A DNA stretch of 6,206 nucleotides. Origin: Sulfurimonas sp. GTDB taxonomy: Bacteria > Campylobacterota > Campylobacteria > Campylobacterales > Sulfurimonadaceae. The translations under genes were made by a program, and so were the position numbers. Shown here piece after piece: positions 4,943 to 6,206 of the stretch. The stretch's first letter is position 1. Every line of letters begins with the position of its first letter. The notes under the pieces were generated by a model, which saw nothing but the letters and a program-made list of their open reading frames with translations, was not told the DNA's origin and did not search any database. The DNA lies in NCBI GenBank assembly GCA_027063585.1, contig JAMORM010000091.1, positions 1 through 6,206 on the forward strand. The letters run 5' to 3'.

Positions 4943-5496
4943 TGTATTGATTCATCTTTTGTTAGGATAAAAATTTTTCCATTGATTTGTTGATCTTTAA
5001 AATTCAATTCCGTATTTATAACAATAACTTTTGAATATATTTTAAATGTTTGTACCTCATTTATTTCATTTAAAGGAACTTTTGAGATACTTGGAAGTGA
5101 AAAACCGACCTCTGTTTCGAGTTCTTGTGCCAGTTTTGTTGTGAGTGAAGATGTGAGTACGTTTGTAAGTTCAAGTATGGCATCATCTAAATCATTTTTA
5201 CTCTCAAGTTCAAGGTGTTTTGCAAGATTATTTGCACTCTCTTCGTTAATAAAAAAAGCACTCTCTCCACTAAACTCTCCGTTAAATGCCTGTGAAGAAA
5301 AAAAGTAGCTTGTACTTTTTAGCTCTTCAAATGTTTTTAAGAGTTCATCTACTTGTATTACCTGTATATTTGGAATACTCAGCGATGCAAAAGCTTCCAG
5401 CATTTCAGCAATTACGGCTGTTGCACTTCCATAGGCTATATTCATCAGTTCTTGGAGTACATCTTCTTCATCTTCGCTTAGTATGGTATTATTCAT
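4897..5496 (-). CDS. cheC: CheC-type CheY-phosphate phosphatase
   Basis: This 199-residue protein is close to B. subtilis CheC (about 209). The CheC/FliY/CheX family removes phosphate from CheY-P, using a motif (D/S)-x3-E-x2-N-x22-P. Two complete copies are visible: Asp12, Glu16, Asn19, Pro42 and Asp105, Glu109, Asn112, Pro135. Spacing is exact in both, which marks CheC or FliY rather than the single-site CheX. No FliN-like C-terminal domain follows, so FliY is ruled out. The protein is soluble. CheC often binds the deamidase CheD, but no cheD is in this window. It overlaps the upstream receiver gene by 8 bp and the downstream kinase by 46 bp. GGAAG lies about 11 bases before the ATG. The adjacent receiver is the most likely substrate, with the main chemotaxis CheY as an alternative. 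Confidence 0.86.
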   Translation of the reverse strand: MNNTILSEDEEDVLQELMNIAYGSATAVIAEMLEAFASLSIPNIQVIQVDELLKTFEELKSTSYFFSSQAFNGEFSGESAFFINEESANNLAKHLELESKNDLDDAILELTNVLTSSLTTKLAQELETEVGFSLPSISKVPLNEINEVQTFKIYSKVIVINTELNFKDQQINGKIFILTKDESIQWLKIKLNNILNNLI

Positions 5497-5851
5497 TTTC
5501 TAGAGCTTCCAATATCTCTTTAAGTTTTTGTGGATTTATAGGTTTGGCAATATGGAATTTTGCTCCAAGTGAGAGAACTTTGTCTTTTGCCTGTTCTTGT
5601 ACATCGGCTGAGATAACAACTACTTTGATATCGGATTTTATTTTTAATAGTTTGGGTAATGCTTCATATCCATCCATTTCAGGCATAGTCAAATCTAAAA
5701 AGACAATATCAGGTCTTTCCTTCAGTGTCAGTTTAATTGCCTCTAAACCATTAGTAGCTTGAAATATATGTGCTTCATCTGTATATGTTAGCAGTGCCTT
5801 TACAAGTACACGTCTAGAAAGTTTTGAATCATCTGTGACTAAATATTTCAT
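5489..5851 (-). CDS. Single-domain (CheY-like) response regulator
   Basis: A 120-residue stand-alone receiver with no output domain. Conserved residues are all present: the acidic pair Asp7-Asp8 (VTDDSK), phospho-acceptor Asp53 (FLDLTMPEMDG), Ser81 (VVISAD), and Lys103 followed by proline (IAKPIN). Such proteins act through protein contacts, in CheY's case with the flagellar switch. The start overlaps the fliW stop as ATGA (5848-5851), so translation is probably coupled. Its 3' end overlaps cheC by 8 bp. Between fliW and a CheY-P phosphatase, a motility role is likely. Whether it is the main CheY of the cell or an accessory receiver paired with the downstream kinase cannot be settled here, so no gene symbol is given. 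Confidence 0.93.
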   Translation of the reverse strand: MKYLVTDDSKLSRRVLVKALLTYTDEAHIFQATNGLEAIKLTLKERPDIVFLDLTMPEMDGYEALPKLLKIKSDIKVVVISADVQEQAKDKVLSLGAKFHIAKPINPQKLKEILEALENE

Positions 5852-6206
5852 TTGTTTTTCCTAAAAGATTCTATACTTTGTGCTATGCTGCAGTCTGGAT
5901 TTTGTTTTGGTTCCAGGACAATTTGGGTTAGTGTGTTGTTATCATGATTAATGATGATAGGAGCTAAAAAGTTAATTGTTGATTTTTCCAAAGGTTTTTG
6001 TATGAGTAAAATATTGTAAACACTTATTTTGGAGTCACTGTTTATATTAAGTAAATTTTTTGTTTTAGTTGGAATATCAAAAGAATATTCTCGTAACATG
6101 TAAGGATTAATCAATGTGAATGAAATACCTTCATTCTGCTTATCTATCATCGTAGAAAAAAGTTCATCTATTTCATTTATATCTACCTGCTTGGTATTTA
6201 CAAATC
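5848..6206 (-). CDS. fliW: Flagellar assembly factor FliW, 5' end outside the window
   Basis: FliW binds flagellin and antagonises the translational regulator CsrA, linking flagellin level to its own synthesis. The frame continues through the methionine at 6150 to the window edge, adding 18 residues (FVNTKQVDINEIDELFST), so 118 residues are visible. Family proteins are about 130 residues, hence roughly 10-15 are missing, including the usual 'PILGF' start. Recognisable blocks are SFTLINPYMLREYSFDIP (about 27-44 of the visible part), VYNILLI, and STINFLAPIIINHDNNTLTQIVL, which match Campylobacter-type FliW closely. The methionine at 6150 is internal, because the preceding residues fit the family's 'IDE.F' segment. 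It overlaps the downstream receiver gene by ATGA and appears to be the first visible gene of the operon. Confidence 0.92.
   Translation of the reverse strand, partial: FVNTKQVDINEIDELFSTMIDKQNEGISFTLINPYMLREYSFDIPTKTKNLLNINSDSKISVYNILLIQKPLEKSTINFLAPIIINHDNNTLTQIVLEPKQNPDCSIAQSIESFRKNK

Noticed and set aside
5286..5762. Plus-strand 158-codon open frame opposite cheC and the receiver gene
   Set aside because: It spans two overlapping, well-supported genes in antisense and resembles nothing recognisable.
1..6206. tRNA, rRNA, CRISPR array or phage genes
   Set aside because: No cloverleaf, rRNA-like stretch, direct-repeat array or phage/transposase protein was recognised on either strand.

Overview
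The window is AT-rich DNA from a Campylobacterota (Epsilonproteobacteria) chromosome, most like a free-living Sulfurimonas-type organism. This rests on three things: the order ruvC-dnaA-dnaN, DnaA boxes with a TTCAC core (TTATTCACA rather than TTATCCACA), and protein sequences that read like Campylobacter/Helicobacter/Sulfurimonas DnaA and FliW. The species assignment is inference; no database was consulted.

Left part (1-2388), the replication origin. A 5' fragment of dnaN (beta clamp) and complete dnaA both lie on the minus strand. The 182-bp dnaN-dnaA gap holds four DnaA-box-like sites. Next to the dnaN-proximal one is a TAG-repeat tract that matches the DnaA-trio pattern, followed by a 20-bp pure A/T run: a credible unwinding site (oriC2-like). 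The 415-bp dnaA-ruvC gap holds three co-oriented TGTGAATA boxes plus a fourth over the dnaA GTG start codon (oriC1-like). Together they look like the bipartite origin known from Epsilonproteobacteria. Inside the second gap, 15 bp from the dnaA start codon, sits a 270-bp MITE-like element with 32-bp terminal inverted repeats, two further internal hairpins and a possible TTAT target duplication. It splits the box array and separates dnaA from its upstream region.

Middle part (2389-3280), plus strand. ruvC (Holliday junction endonuclease) has a clear TATAAT box and a DnaA box at its -35 position. A 75-bp palindrome with perfect 20-bp arms separates it from ppnP (cupin nucleoside phosphorylase). 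ppnP converges on trxC with a 3-bp gap.

Right part (3284-6206), minus strand. A tight run is transcribed in the order fliW (5' end outside the window), a single-domain CheY-like response regulator, a CheC-type CheY-P phosphatase with two complete active-site motifs, a soluble PAS histidine kinase and trxC (thioredoxin with an N-terminal zinc ribbon). The first three pairs overlap (4, 8 and 46 bp) and the last gap is 27 bp, so this looks like one operon. The kinase, receiver and phosphatase could form a self-contained cytosolic signalling unit tied to motility through FliW. That partnership is inferred from gene order.

The most unusual items are the hairpin-rich element inserted in the origin and dnaA leader, the DnaA-trio-like tract beside dnaN, and the kinase/receiver/CheC module.
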